Shown here piece by piece: positions 23,585 through 36,793 of a stretch of DNA of 64,000 bases (positions are counted from its first letter, which is position 1; every line of letters starts with the position of its first letter). Below the pieces are notes generated by a model, which did not search any database, was not told the origin of the DNA, and was given only the letters and a program-made list of their open reading frames with translations. The stretch comes from Yponomeuta sedellus. Lineage: Eukaryota > Arthropoda > Insecta > Lepidoptera > Yponomeutidae. The DNA lies in contig OW203732.1 of assembly GCA_934045075.1 (NCBI GenBank), forward strand, positions 19,189,889 through 19,253,888. Direction: 5' to 3'. Position numbers and translations under genes: made by a program.

Positions 23585-23732
23585 AACAGCATCGCCCTCC
23601 GACTGGGTGGGAAGACGATCTGCGAAAAACTGCAGGCAGATGCTGGATGCGGCAAGCTGAAGACAGGGCGTTATGGCGCTCATTAGGGGAGGGTTATGTC
23701 CAGCAGTGGACTAGTATAGCCTGACGACGACG
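23585..23732 (+). pseudogene. 5'-truncated RTE-type LINE, C-terminal end
   Basis: The frame reads RPPTGWEDDLRKTAGRCWMR through SLGEGYVQQWTSIA and a stop (relic frame about 23602-23724), the standard C-terminus of RTE-like LINEs. It ends in (GAC)n. GACGATTAGG-like sequence on both sides (about 23574 and 23728) is a plausible target duplication. It interrupts a segment that is intact at 22690. Confidence 0.75.
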
Positions 23733-23785
23733 ATTAGGCGGTTGTGAGGAAGGTGCGATAACAAGGCACTCGCGCTCGACAACTA

Positions 23786-24500
23786 TTTCTTAAAATATTT
23801 AAAGAGTGAGATAGAGACAGAGAGAGAAATAATTTATTCAGGTATGTAACCCATGTAGTGCACCACCGGAGCCCTGAGCACCAGTCGCCACGGGTTCCAT
23901 CTCAAAAACTAGGGTTTAGATAACCCTAGTGTTGTATCCTTGTAACACAAGTCTGTTTTTGCTCAAAGTTCGCTCAAAATGTAAGCAAAACACGTCTCCC
24001 TCTGAGATATTTCCTATGTGCCCAACAGTGGGACACAGATAAATACTTAGCGGCATAACAGTTAAAGCCGATTCGAAACGTTCAAGTGCCTACCTAAAGT
24101 TCTATCTTCAAAGCACAAAGGAAGGTCAGTCCTCAAGCATTGTCGTCGCAAAGTAGCGTTTAATGCGACTTAATTGGCGAAGCAGACGGGTCTCCATAGA
24201 TTGCCTATCGGGAACCAACCGACTCTAAAGTAACAACCAAGTCGTATTTTAGGGCTTACTCTAGAATGGTGACACAACCTAAAACGGTAGGCGTGAACTC
24301 AGCTTTCGCCTGCGTTAGCTCGAGGGAACTCCATACGAGAAATCGACTAAGTGTCAGTGTCAGGACACGCATAAAGTGTAGTGTAAATATAGTGTAGGAT
24401 ACCGTAGAAGTTGGGGTTTACTACCTGCTTTACAGAACTAATAACTTTATGAAAGTAGTTTTCAAGGGAATTTGTAAAGAAAGTTTTGGCTAAAACATTC
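23786..24500. other. Unassigned DNA
   Basis: 23805-23830 is (GA)-rich. Retroposon-like motifs appear at 24005-24050 (GTGCCCAACAGTGGGACA). No gene. Confidence 0.4.
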
Positions 24501-24510
24501 TTAAATTTAA

Positions 24511-25191
24511 AAACCTATTTAGTGGCTAAAAATTTCACCCATGCCGGGATTCGAAGCCGCAACCTCTGGCTATCCGTACCAGCGCTCTACCAATTGAGCC
24601 AATGGGCGACTCACGGCATCAGTGAAATTTCGAACCTCTTTACAATATTCTCTGTATTACGTACAGGCAGCGACATCTGACTTAAGCAAATTGCATTACT
24701 TACAGCCCCGACTACCTACTTTGCAGTTAGGTTCAACATAGGAACGATATCACTGTACCCACATGATTACACTATTTTTTTTATTTTTAATGCACTAACC
24801 CGTGCTAAGGAACAAATTTAAAAACCTATTTAGAGGCTAAAAATTTCACCCATGCCGGGATTCGAACCCGCAACCTCTGGCTATCCGTACCAGCGCTCTA
24901 CCAATTGAGCCAATGGGCGACTCACGGCATCAGTGAAATTTCGAACCTCTTTACAATATTCTCTGTATTACGTACAGGCAGCGACATCTGACTTAAGCAA
25001 ATTGCATTACTTACAGCCCCGACTACCTACTTTGCAGTTAGGTTCAACATCGGAACGATATCACTGTACCCACATGATTACACTATTTTTTTTTATTTTT
25101 AATGCACTAACCCGTGCTAAGGAACAAATTTAAAAACCTATTTAGAGGCTAAAAATTTCACCCATGCCGGGATTCGAACCCGCAACCTCTG
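24511..25191 (-). repeat. Tandem array of the tRNA-like unit, period 311-312 bp
   Basis: Two full units (24511-24821, 24822-25133) and a truncated third (25134-25191) run head to tail and are nearly identical. Each holds one minus-strand tRNA-like core (24537-24607, 24848-24918, 25160-25191 partial), body sequence and the A-rich tail. Here only one tRNA-like end is present per unit, unlike the inverted copies elsewhere. B box GGTTCGAATCC is intact in the second unit and mutated (GGCTTCGAATCC) in the first. Confidence 0.8.
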
Positions 25192-25317
25192 TTTGTTTTA
25201 AAAATGCACAACAATCGTAGTCCTAAATTAGTTGATGGAAAATGCCACAAATAACAATTTTGTAATAGTTCGCTCCACGACTATTAGCAGTAGCTAAATA
25301 AAAGTCGTGGAGTCGTG

Positions 25318-25430
25318 AAAAACAAATAGATGCACGACAAAGATGGTAGTTACCATCGATAAAATATTACTACTTTAGTAATACTTTATCGATGGTAGTT
25401 ACCCATCTTTGTCGTGCGTGTATTTGTTTT
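25318..25430. repeat. Near-perfect 45-bp-arm hairpin (MITE-like)
   Basis: Arms 25318-25362 and 25385-25430 pair with only a few mismatches around a 22-nt loop. Each arm itself contains GGTAGTTACC. Probably a miniature foldback element; no duplication was identified. Confidence 0.65.
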
Positions 25431-25837
25431 TAATGTTAGTTTAATTTAGGATCAACTAAATTGGCTTTTTAGTGTTTCGTAGTAAGCATTTGAAACAAAA
25501 CATGTCCAACAAACATGGATGTCAAATATTTACGTATTTCTCGAATTCAAACCAATATAATGTGGTCGACTCTGACCGCCACGCCCAATCCAAAAACTAA
25601 AATCAGTTTTGTCTGTCCCCTTCTCTTTAGATATTTGTCTAGGAATAGAAAGGGACAAATAGAACCCATTCCAATTTCAGGATTAAACGTGGCGGTCAAA
25701 ATCGCCCACAATGACGAAAAAATAAGTTTGATACCTTAATATTTGCTTTTCAGACGCTTGAGATAATAGGGAGGCCTGATCTAATAACAACTCGAACAAA
25801 GCCTGCTTGTCATTTTATATTAAATATTTTTGACAAG

Positions 25838-26660
<823 letters not shown>

Positions 26661-28395
26661 ATGGTTCTATCACAACATTCGTTGTATTACAGTAATAATC
26701 ATCATAGGTACAACCCTAGCGCATTCGTGCGATGACGCGCTTGCACGTGAGTCGCACGGTGGGCAACACAATCTCGACTCTTTGAGCGGGTACTTATGGT
26801 ATATTTCTCCTCGCTGTGAACAGTAGTTATTATTATTAAGATTTTGTAGGCTACTATAGCGTAGGTATTTTCGCTTTAGTATGGGAGTGATGTATCTGTT
26901 ACGAGTTATCTAATCTGTGGTATTACTTCGATAATTCGGGATAATGTTTATGTCGTATCGGCAACTTATCGTTTGGTTCCTGACACACCCTCTGATCGTC
27001 CAATGTCCGTCCACTCGTCGATTCGAGGGTTGTCGTCGACCAGGCAAGCATGTCCACAGATTGTCCGCCAATTAGACGAGGCTCTAAGTAGGACGGGGGT
27101 CTTGGTAAAGTGGCAGGCGTTATGGGGATGTTCGGAAGTGTATGCAAATAAGCCACTGACCTTTGTGTCTGTCTGGTGACAAAGGGCCATATTAATCTCA
27201 GCGGAGGGAGCAAATGTAAAAGTCACGGTCACAGCTAAAGGGCTATATGTTTTGATATTCTCCTAAGAAAACCTTGGAAGTGAAAATAGTTTGTTTTGGT
27301 AACTAGGTACTGAGCTCAAAAGTTAATTTGTATCACTCGTTTTGACTGGTAGTCAGCGAATTTAAGTACGTTGGCTCAATAACTAAGCCAAATGATATCC
27401 TTATTGTTCAATTCATACATGTTCAGGTCAATATAATAGATGGAACACAAGCCGTCTGATACTGTTTACATAATTATACTACATACTATTAAGGTAAGCT
27501 ATTTTAAACCCATTTAATATAATAAGTAAATTGAAGTTATAGTAGCATGCCACTCGCTAACTGTGAAGGAAAACATTGTGAGGAAACCTGAGTATTTGAG
27601 GTGTTCAACTCCTCAGCGCTTGAAATTGCCAATCCGCAGTGGGAATTAACCCCTACTCTAAGTATTACACTATCCATCCTGCAGATGCAATCTATCTGCT
27701 CACGATGTATTATCTAAATTATTTCAGCATCTTAGGTGTGAAAAGTTATCAGAAAAGCAAAGTTACTGTCGCAATATCATATGGATTAAAAAGAAGTAGC
27801 ATTTGTAGAGGTAGAACTGAAAATATCAAAACTGGTTGGTGCAGAAAATGTCAAGACTCTGTGTTACAGTGAAGTATTAAAATCGCAAGAGACGTATTCC
27901 TCAATGATGAAATGCCAATAGTATCGTTAGAAAACGTTAGCTACCCGTCTGTCAGAGCAAAATGGACCCACAGAGCTCAGTCATAGCAAGTATTGCAGCC
28001 CAAAGCAACAACAAAGACGCAACTTGCAACCGAAACCTAAACATGTATCGACCACGTCAAACACTCCAACCATCGACGCCGACGTATCAGAGGGATTACC
28101 ACAGGTTTCACGATAGTGGAACAATAGACCGAGATTGCAATAACTACGAAAATCCAAAGAATTTTACTGAAGCTTGTTTAGCGCGCGAATTTTAAAATTC
28201 AACAGCGACGCAGATTAAAAGCGGAGCGTACAAACAAGTTTTTGCGATTTTATCACCGCTCTGCACAACCTCACCTAACCTACAAAAATCGGTTACTTCG
28301 CCCCACTAAGCCACCCCACTGATGGGGCAAAGTGGAAAGCTAAAATCTGACAGTGGAATATACACCACTGAAACGTGATGTAATGGGCAAATTCC
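26661..28395. other. Mostly unassigned; retroposon copy at 27550-27660
   Basis: 27550-27660 has GTGAGGAAACCTGAGTATTT and CTTGAAATTGCCAATCCGC, the reverse of the (GA)n-type retroposon. 26930-27240 is listed separately. The rest shows no gene; the 27639-28195 frames are unrecognised. Confidence 0.4.
26930..27240. promoter_or_regulatory. Candidate regulatory block with POU octamer
   Basis: High-complexity non-repetitive sequence containing a perfect ATGCAAAT octamer (about 27142), CCAATTAG homeodomain-type site and ACAAAG TCF-type sites. Frames on both strands are incidental. This is inference from motif content only. Confidence 0.25.
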
Positions 28396-28800
28396 AAGTT
28401 AGTCTTATGTCTCGGTGGATTTCGGCCCACCAGGGTTGGCCCTTCGGGAGATTTTGTGTAGAGCCGATAAGGAGTCGATTAGGGCTGGTATAGGGACAAA
28501 AATAGGTGATCCCAACGTTCCGACGTGCTTAACGTTTGACGTTCGTTAAGCCATGTCAGAGGCCTTATGGGCGGCTTAATAACCTCTGACAGCAAGGCCC
28601 GCCACTGTCTTACAATTCTCCTCCAACCCGGACTTGGCCCCCATGGTGGAGTATGGCCTAACCTTCCTGCAATACAGAGACCCGTGCCCCAGCAGTGGGG
28701 ACATACGAGTACAAGGGTTGATATCGTATATCGTAAGTGATCCCATAAGGCTCCGTTTTTCCTTCCTTTTCGTTCCTAGGTAAGGAACCCTAAAAAGTAA
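28396..28800 (-). repeat. Dispersed retroposon, longer copy, beside a GGTTCC repeat edge
   Basis: 28540-28735 matches the 9055-9300 family in the same orientation and extends further (to about 28400). 28745-28800 is the other edge (TAAGGAACCCTAAAAAGT) of the GTGCGAGTC repeat. Confidence 0.6.
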
Positions 28801-28835
28801 TCCATTGATGTCAGTTTCACAAGGCATTATAAGTT

Positions 28836-29474
28836 GTAACGGTGCAAACCTCTTCACACCATTTTTATTTCTTTTTCTATAATCTATAATTTTCAAATAT
28901 TTAAATTACGTCACACATTACTCTCCATCGTGGGTTGCCTGGAAGAAATTGCTCTAAGCAATAAGGCCGCCAATTGTACTGTATCTTTTATGTTTTGTTT
29001 GTTTTTTTCCTGGTGTACAATAAAGAATATTCTTATCTTATCACATTCTTCGATTTCCCTCATTTTTCATTCACTACTACTATACCCTTCGAACAGACCT
29101 GACTATTCTACCTGCTTATCCGTTTTTATCCAGTTTTTCTGTTAATATTACTACAAATATCTACAAATAAAACAACACCTGAAGTTGTTCCAGTTTTTAT
29201 TATTTATAAAAATGGAACGTTGTATTACTTTTATAAATAATAATAACTGGAACGACTTCAGGTGTTGTTTTATTTGTAGATATTTATAGTAATTTTAAAA
29301 CAGAAAACTGGATAAAAAACGGAGAAACAGGTAAAATAGTCAGATCTAGTCAAAGGGTAAAGTAGTAATGATGAAAAATGAGGGAAATCGAAGAATGTGT
29401 GACAAAATTTGAATATTTGAAAATGATAGAGAGAAAAAGAAATAAAAATGGTGTAAAGAGGTTTGCACCGTTAC
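28836..29474. mobile_element. Foldback element with GTAACGGTGCAAACCTCTT ends
   Basis: Two arms pair across most of the element (28836-29205 against 29215-29474), with centre near 29212. TAAGTT on both sides (28830-28835, 29475-29480) is a likely target duplication. The left arm is longer because a ~120-bp retroposon tail (about 28920-29036, with GTACAATAAAGAATATTC) inserted into it. No coding capacity. Confidence 0.75.
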
Positions 29475-29480
29475 TAAGTT

Positions 29481-30780
29481 AAGTTAGATCCCTCTATATC
29501 CGGCCTCCCTCTACGACTTTCTGTAAAATTTGGCATGATTAATCTTTCGCAAAAATTTGATGACAATACACTAAAATGATAGAAACTTTGACTACGTGGA
29601 AGAACCCGAAGTAACCTGGTACTGATGTTCAAGAAATGACACAAACATTTCGTAGAGCGATTCTCTCTTTCTCCATTATCTCACAGCTACTGAAACATCA
29701 AGCTTGTCATATTCCCTCAAGATCATGTTGGCAGTTAGCACACAATTCTCAGAAGCATTAGGCACTTGCTCAGGCCTAGGTTTGACATTCGATTGGGTGT
29801 CCTACCGCCTCAGAGTAGTGGAAGCGCTCGATTTAGTTAAGGAAATACAGGCTAGAAACGAGGCTAGAAGCTAGGAAAGATTTTAAAATGGTGCACCTGC
29901 CCGCTACACCTAAATTAGGGATGTCTATTTTTTTCTCGTCTACACCATAGTGTGAGGCATAGTTGGATTGCTCGCTTAAAAATATAGTGAGTGTAATTGT
30001 AAACAACCTAACAAGTAATAGGCAATAGAGTAATAGACTAACTTGTAAAAGAAAAACTTCTCACAATCTCCACTGAAAATGACTTTGACGACGTTGTTAG
30101 TTCTCTTAAGCAGATAAAAAACCTGTCCCACTGTCTACACTGCGTGTACCTTTGAGCCAAACCCAAAAATTCGCCGAAGGACCGCGGCTGTATGGCTCTA
30201 CCATAACACGTGAACCATTCGACATTCAGCGCAGCGCTGCAGCGCTCTCGATCAATCATCGCCGCTGACCCATTGTCTGCACTGATGGCCCACTATAGGC
30301 CACTAGACGCTCCGGCGGTCCGGCTCAAAGGAGAGTGTTTGCCCCTTTGTCTTACCGGGCAATTAGTGCAGTCCGTTCATTTAATTCTATCGCTCGATTA
30401 GGGCCGGCAGGTGGCCATTATTGTGCGCGTCAATTTGCCGCCACCCCCTCGGCGGGCCGTCACGGGGATGCACAAAGCGCTGTGTTGCCCTGTAGTTGCG
30501 TGTTTGTAGTGTTGTTGCTGGCTGTAGTGGTAAGTACTCTTTGTCTATTGGATATTGTGATAGTAAGGGCCTTTGTTCGTGGGTTCGTTCTGCAGATCCT
30601 TATCTGCATAGTGTTAGTTCAAAGGGCGTTTGCAATTGTATTTTCAAAGAGTGGGAAATCTCGATTTACATGATAAGTCAAGTTCACTACCTATCCTGGC
30701 TGCAATAGTTGAAGATACTTCAGTCTACCAGTGACCGTCGCATTTGCGTCGTTGCCGAATGGTCGGGAATTAAGTTTAAC
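29481..30780. other. Unassigned; candidate regulatory block 30215-30490
   Basis: No gene. 30215-30490 is GC-balanced and complex with CAATTAG, CAGGTG and ACAAAG motifs, resembling insect enhancers in texture. This is weak inference. Downstream frames (30335-30708) are unrecognised. Confidence 0.3.
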
Positions 30781-30784
30781 TAAT

Positions 30785-31060
30785 AAAGAAGGGCGGCTTG
30801 ATAATTTCTGACAGCAAGGCACGCCGCTGTATTCCTCTGTTCCTCCTTCCTTCTCCCGTCCTTCCACTGTATTACAATCCTCCACCAACCCAGACTTGGC
30901 CCCCGTGTATGGCCTCCAAATTCCACCACGGGGGCCAAGTCTGGGTTGGTGGAAGATTGTAATACAGTGGTGGGCCTCACTGTCAGAAGTTATCAAGCCG
31001 CCTTCCACCGATGCAGGAAGAGACCCGTGCCCCAGCAGTGGGGACATACAAGGGTTGATA
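30785..31060. repeat. Inverted pair of the CCCCAGCAGTGGGG retroposon
   Basis: Two partial copies face each other around 30922. The arms share CACGGGGGCCAAGTCTGGGT and GGTTGGTGGA. Same family as 9055-9300. Confidence 0.65.
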
Positions 31061-31639
31061 ACGAATAAAGAAGGAAAAGATGAAACCACATATTATTTAA
31101 ACTGCCTCTGAGAAGTGTTTTAGAGGAATCGCATTTTTATAAATAAGCCCGTCAGTAGTGATCTGATCTCTCTACTGACGGGCACTATTGCACAACCAGA
31201 AAATGAGAATTACAAAACATGATGTCTTATATTAATCTATACAATTAACTATGTTGAAAAGAAAAACGCCCGCATGGTAATAAAATGCCAGACCAAATAA
31301 TTCGACGTCGGCCTATATAAAAGAAAGAGTTGAGTACTCCGAAACTCTTATTTGTCCTTACCTTAACGGAAAAGTTTGTTTCTTGTCAAATATCAAATAG
31401 CCTTGCGAGACCCGCATTGAAAGTTCTCTGGCGAAGTTTTTGCAAGTATCCGAAATCGGATTTGTAAAAAATCGTGGCCGAATTTTATTTTCATAAAATA
31501 AATCTTAAGTAAGTAAAACTGAGTGCCTCAGCTATATACATATAGTATGCACTTCAGTACCTTGTCTAACTCATAATAATCAAATTCTCGTACATCAGGC
31601 TAGAATACGTTAATATGACAAGGTTCTAACGTGTTTACA

Positions 31640-31800
31640 TGTTAATACACGACTGTACCTCAGCGCTTGAAATCGCGTGGTGCTTAATTAAGCCCGTCCC
31701 ATATACTCTCTCTCTCTCTCTCTCTTTGAGAGAAGGCCAGTCCCCTACAGTGGTACGTACAAAGGCTGCTTATAGTACCTATAAGTAAAATTTGCTACAT
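31640..31800 (-). repeat. (GA)n-type retroposon, reverse copy
   Basis: CTCAGCGCTTGAAATCGCGT is followed by AATTAAGCCCGTCCC, (CT)n at 31705-31727 and AGAAGGCCAGTCCCCTACAG. Same family as 13995-14215 in the opposite orientation. Confidence 0.6.
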
Positions 31801-31817
31801 CCCGAGGTGTATAGTCG

Positions 31818-32045
31818 ATAGGTCGTCGTCAGGCTATACTAGTCTACTGCTGGACATAGCCCTACCCTAAAGAGCGCCACGTTGTGCTATCATAGGGGGT
31901 AATGCCCATAATCCCCACGCTGGGCATGCGGGTTGGGGATCGCAGTTCGGTGGAATTGTACTGCAGGGGGCGCTGCTGCCCACTCCCCGGTTTGTGTCCC
32001 TTAGTCGCCTTTTACGACACCCGCGGGAAGAATTGGATTGGGTTA
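31818..32045 (-). mobile_element. SINE-like element sharing the LINE tail, copy 1
   Basis: On the minus strand: AACCCAATCCAATTCTTCCC, GCGGGTGTCGTAAAAGGCGA, a unique middle, then a 3' end AGGGCTATGTCCAGCAG...CTGACGACGAC. The last ~60 bp matches the tail of the RTE-type LINE at 23660-23732. The second copy is 54495-54722 (+). No coding frame is shared. Confidence 0.7.
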
Positions 32046-32203
32046 GTCGATAGGTGATCAACGTTTATTACCAAAAACTTTTTTCCATCACTTTACCTAG
32101 GGCTTGTTTCGTAGAACTACAATTCAAGTTGTTCAAGATTTACGACACAGTTTAACAGGCAGGAAGACTCAGCTCCGCAATGTACAACAAATGGTCATAA
32201 TTT

Positions 32204-34462
32204 TTAGGGTTTCGAACCCCAAAAAGGAAAAACGGAACCCTGATAGGATCACTTTGTTGTCCGTCCGTCCGTCTGTCTGTCGTCCGTATACTCAAGTCCT
32301 TTGCCGAAGGCCCTTGAAGTTGTAAAAAAATCAAACTTCTCAGTGAATGCAAAAAAAGTTACAGCCATTTATGCGGCAAAAAAATGTATTCGAAATATAC
32401 GTTTATTTGCCACTCAAGCGAATCAAAATAAATGGTAGGTACTTAAAGTTAGAATAGGATAGGATAGGATATGATAGAAGAGAATAGAATAGAATAGAAT
32501 AGAATGGAATGGAATAGAATGGAATAGAATAGAATAGAATAGAATAGAATAGAATAGAATAGAATAGAATAGAATAGAATAGAATAGAATAGAATAGAAT
32601 AGAATAGAATAGAATAGAATAGAATAGAATAGAATAGAATAGAATAGAATAGAATAGAATAGAATAGAATAGAATAGAATAGAATAGAATAGAATAGAAT
32701 AGAATAGAATAGAATAGAATAGAATAGAATAGAATAGAATAGAATAGAATAGAATAGAATAGAATAGAATAGAATAGAATAGAATAGAATAGAATAGAAT
32801 AGAATAGAATAGAATAGAATAGAATAGAATAGAATAGAATAGAATAGAATAGAATAGAATAGAATAGAATAGAATAGAATAGAATAGAATAGAATAGAAT
32901 AGAATAGAATAGAATAGAATAGAATAGAATAGAATAGAATAGAATAGAATAGAATAGAATAGAATAGAATAGAATAGAATAGAATAGAATAGAATAGAAT
33001 AGAATAGAATAGAATAGAATAGAATAGAATAGAATAGAATAGAATAGAATAGAATAGAATAGAATAGAATAGAATAGAATAGAATAGAATAGAATAGAAT
33101 AGAATAGAATAGAATAGAATAGAATAGAATAGAATAGAATAGAATAGAATAGAATAGAATAGAATAGAATAGAATAGAATAGAATAGAATAGAATAGAAT
33201 AGAATAGAATAGAATAGAATAGAATAGAATAGAATAGAATAGAATAGAATAGAATAGAATAGAATAGAATAGAATAGAATAGAATAGAATAGAATAGAAT
33301 AGAATAGAATAGAATAGAATAGAATAGAATAGAATAGAATAGAATAGAATAGAATAGAATAGAATAGAATAGAATAGAATAGAATAGAATAGAATAGAAT
33401 AGAATAGAATAGAATAGAATAGAATAGAATAGAATAGAATAGAATAGTTGACCTAGAACTACAAAACCTGGCAAGTAATATATTCGTACGCTACAAATAC
33501 TGGAAAAAATGTGAAACTATACATTGTAATTAAATCATTAGAAGTGTTTGAAGTTCCGGAAAAGCTCGGAAAAACTGTTTGACATGAAACTCCTTCGAAA
33601 TGACTTCGCCAATTGTTACGATCTTTTTGTGAATATTTTATAAATTGATATGGCAAAACAACGATTGCTGGGTCAGCTAGTAATATAATAAGTACTTGCC
33701 AATAAAATCAGCTACTTGACTCCTATCACGTTTGACGCATTAAATGATTATTTCCTGTAGTATTTTAACGTAAAAAACTGAAATATATTGACTTTGCCAA
33801 GGAAGTATGTTGGATGACTGCAAAATTTGCAAATTAAAATAATATCCGCTTTTAATTCGGAACGGTGAAAACGCTATCCGCCATGTTAAAAGCATCTTTG
33901 GTTTGTAAACATCTATCAGTCAGAGCCAGTGGACATTCATTATTATAGTATTACATCAAAGTGATCTTCACGTAAATGTACACCCGGGTTTCAGTCGATT
34001 AAGTATCGGGGTCTCTTTTGGCAAGTTTGAGGCAATTTTTTTCGTATGTTTATTTCACTCTGTACGCAAATCCACAACTTCCCGGGGGTCTTTATCGACA
34101 TGTTTCTGCATTCTTGAACAAAGCAATAATGATAATTGCTATATTTTGCATGTACACTCGATGAAATCATGGTTATGTTGTTGTTATTTCACTATGCTCA
34201 CGAATCACTCACAGATGTACTATGTCAAACTTTGTTTACAAGTCTTCAGGGCTTCAAATCATAGAAAAAAATGGCTGACCGCGTTTCTGGCTGTTTAGCA
34301 AAGCAAAGTTTTAAAATATATTTTTTTGTTGCTTTTAGCCTCAAAAAATATACCAAAGTATTTTTTGGTCTAATGGAAGAGATATTTACCTTTTAAGACT
34401 TACTTGAAAATAGAGTCAAATAGCGGAGTGTGTCTGACTCGCACTTGGCCGGTTTTTATTTT
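32204..34462 (-). mobile_element. GGCCAAGTGCGAGTC...GGTTCCGTTTTTCC repeat, expanded by nested inserts
   Basis: On the minus strand the start (AAAAACCGGCCAAGTGCGAG, at 34462) and end (AGGGTTCCGTTTTTCC...CCCTAAAAA, at about 32204) are the two characteristic edges of a dispersed lepidopteran element. It contains (GACG/GACA)n-like sequence at 32255-32285. A 1-kb AGAAT microsatellite and a Helitron end (33660-33681) sit inside. No transposase was found. Confidence 0.5.
32449..33446. repeat. (AGAAT)n pentanucleotide satellite, ~1 kb
   Basis: Nearly uninterrupted from about 32525; the first 80 bp are degenerate (AGGAT, GGAAT), marking the older edge. The 341-codon minus frame is an artefact: a 5-bp unit repeats every 15 bases without a stop. 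Confidence 0.98.
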
Positions 34463-35069
34463 ATTTATTTGCCTATGTAGGCAGGGCTAGACATAATACA
34501 AATAGAGTAGGTACTAAATTAAAGTTTTACGTGGCAAATCTGCTTCGCACCTAAAGGACTGTATTACATCATAGGGTTTTTTTTTTATTGACCACTATAG
34601 TATTTCTTTTTCGTATTTTCACGTCATTGATCTGAAGGCTTGAAAATTATGGTTTTTAATTAGTTTCTTAACAATTTTTATTAGATTTTCTGTAGTATGC
34701 GCTCGCCCTAGAGCCCGAGAGTTTATCAAAATTCACTAGCAGATGCTTAATTTAGTAGTACTAAAGCATAGTGTGGTTGGAGTGGTTGGAGATCATTTTG
34801 CGCCCGCCGCATATAAACACCAGGACAAAATATGAAACAGTTCGGTAAGTTAGGTACAACGGCTGAAAACGAGACAACCCCAATGAAATGGGAAGTATGG
34901 TAAGGCTGTATAATGAACTTAATTATGTCTTGTGTCAATGATTTTTTCTTACTTTCTTTACAATAAAGTACTTAAGATCCAGTACTATAACCACAGAACG
35001 GAGAAAATCTAAATTATAGGTCTAAAATCTAGATTAAAAAGTTGATCTGACGTTGGAGTTGCGTTGGAG
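34463..35069. other. Unassigned AT-rich DNA
   Basis: No gene, RNA gene or recognised element. Confidence 0.45.
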
Positions 35070-35222
35070 CTTAAGTGGATCTGGGCTGGCCATATTAGAC
35101 ATATGGACCCAGAAAGGTGGGCAAAACTCGTCACTCATTGGGTGCTGTGGAATGGCTACTGGCGACAGGGTAGACCAAGGTGGAGATGGTGTGATAACCT
35201 GACCAAATATTTGCCTATATGA
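35070..35222 (+). pseudogene. LINE (RTE-like) C-terminal fragment
   Basis: Reads LKWIWAGHIRHMDPERWAKL, then RQGRPRWRWCDNLTKYLPI and a stop. WAGH..R...ERW and GRPR.RW.D.L are hallmarks of the post-RT region of RTE/BovB-type LINEs. The segment between has drifted. Only the C-terminal ~50 codons are present. Confidence 0.75.
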
Positions 35223-35355
35223 GCATTAGTTAAATGTCTTACAATAGTAGGCAAAACATAAACACAGACACGCGAACAGCACTTGTTCACGAGGATAATG
35301 CAGTGGTCAGCCATCATCAGTCTCAACCATATTGGAGTAAAAAATATAACACAAC

Positions 35356-35441
35356 CAAATTGTGTTATATTTTTTTAATTAGTCACAACCATGCCACCAT
35401 TCGAATGGTTGTGACTAATTAAAAAAATATAACACAATTTG
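35356..35441. repeat. Perfect 37-bp inverted repeat, 12-nt loop
   Basis: Arms 35356-35392 and 35405-35441 are exact reverse complements. An extra partial copy of the outer arm (AAAATATAACACAACC, 35340-35355) precedes it. It may be the end-to-end remnant of a MITE or a recent snapback. Confidence 0.85.
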
Positions 35442-36793
35442 TTCCTACGCTCTTAAAAGTTTCTTTTATCGCAGTGATTTTATTTGCTCTTTTGCCACTA
35501 GCTGAAATTTAAATACATGATTTTTTTTATATCTCTACAGCTTTTCTGTAGGTCAGGGTTAGCACACTGCAGGATGCACCAACCGACATCTTCCAAAATT
35601 ATTTTCTTTCAATTTCTTTGAATAGCTGGTGCACTTTTCGTAATAATCAGCGAGTTCCTCACACGGATTGGCAAATCCTTTTGGTACTATGGACGATCTC
35701 ATTCTACATTGATATGTATAAATAGTCTGTGGTAATATATCTATTACATACAATTTCTATCTACCACACACAATATCTATGATGTTCATGTAATGTTTTA
35801 AGATATCATGTTGTTATAAGTTACACAGAATCAATCCCTTGAAACTTAAATATGTCTGAAATCTGAAAGCTGTAATTATATTTTCCCCGTCCCGTCCCGT
35901 CTTGGATGACTACTTGTACCATGATGATTTCACGTTTATTAAGGCTTTAACCAAATTGTAGTTTTCACCTACTAACACCTGTTAACAAATGTGCAAGAGT
36001 AGACAATTTATAAGTGTAAGAGAAAACTGGTAGTAGTGTTAAAAAAATATTCTGTGGACAGAGGGTTGCCGATTGTCTTTAAACCAAATCGCATATGAGA
36101 ATGACTGAGAACTGTTAGCAAGAAACTGGGTATAAATGTGGTATTTATTTTATCTTACTAGATCCCAATTTCGCCCTTCTGTCGAGATAAAAGATTATCT
36201 CGACAGAAAGGCGAAATGAGAAAGATGGGATTTTTTATAGTTGCTCTGGCCCTGTTGAATATTCAAGTTCTCTACCAAGTTCCACAAGGTGCGTAAATTA
36301 ATTAAAACTATTGAAATGGATCACCCGTACCTACAATAAAACATGAGCGCTAACTCTGAGTTGACACAGAGACACAATTTCAAGAACATCCTAACCTTTG
36401 GTCTTTCTTTACACTTTTTTTATAACCTATGATCTGTTTATCTAAAAAGGCATTAGTGTAAAATTCGAGTTAATTACTATCTATATATTCGTTAAGCTGT
36501 AGTAAATGTAAAGGAAATCGTTCGTTTCACAGAAATTTATTGCTTTGCTTTCTTACCTCGTTGACACCTGAATTCCAAAGTGATCCTCGAGTTCGTTACA
36601 ACTTCACACGCGAAACTTTTCACTTTAACTTGAAATACTGTCTTAGTATCGAAGGATAAAACTTGGAAGAACTTAATGTTGCGGGTTTTAACTTAGAAAC
36701 GGAGGGAAAACAACACAATCGCGTAGAAAAAGTAAAAATATTTCACGCGACAAATATCTCCTTCGCCATGGTTGTTGATGCACAGTGGCGACA
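35442..36793. other. Unassigned with small repeats
   Basis: 35570-35720 shares AGGATTTGC.AATCC.TG and GA(A/G)CTCGCTGATTATT with 47640-47700 reversed, a dispersed repeat. 36172-36231 is a hairpin with arms of about 27 nt. Otherwise nothing. Confidence 0.4.

Noticed and set aside
32449..33474. 341-codon frame of repeating YSILF
   Set aside because: Translation of the AGAAT satellite.
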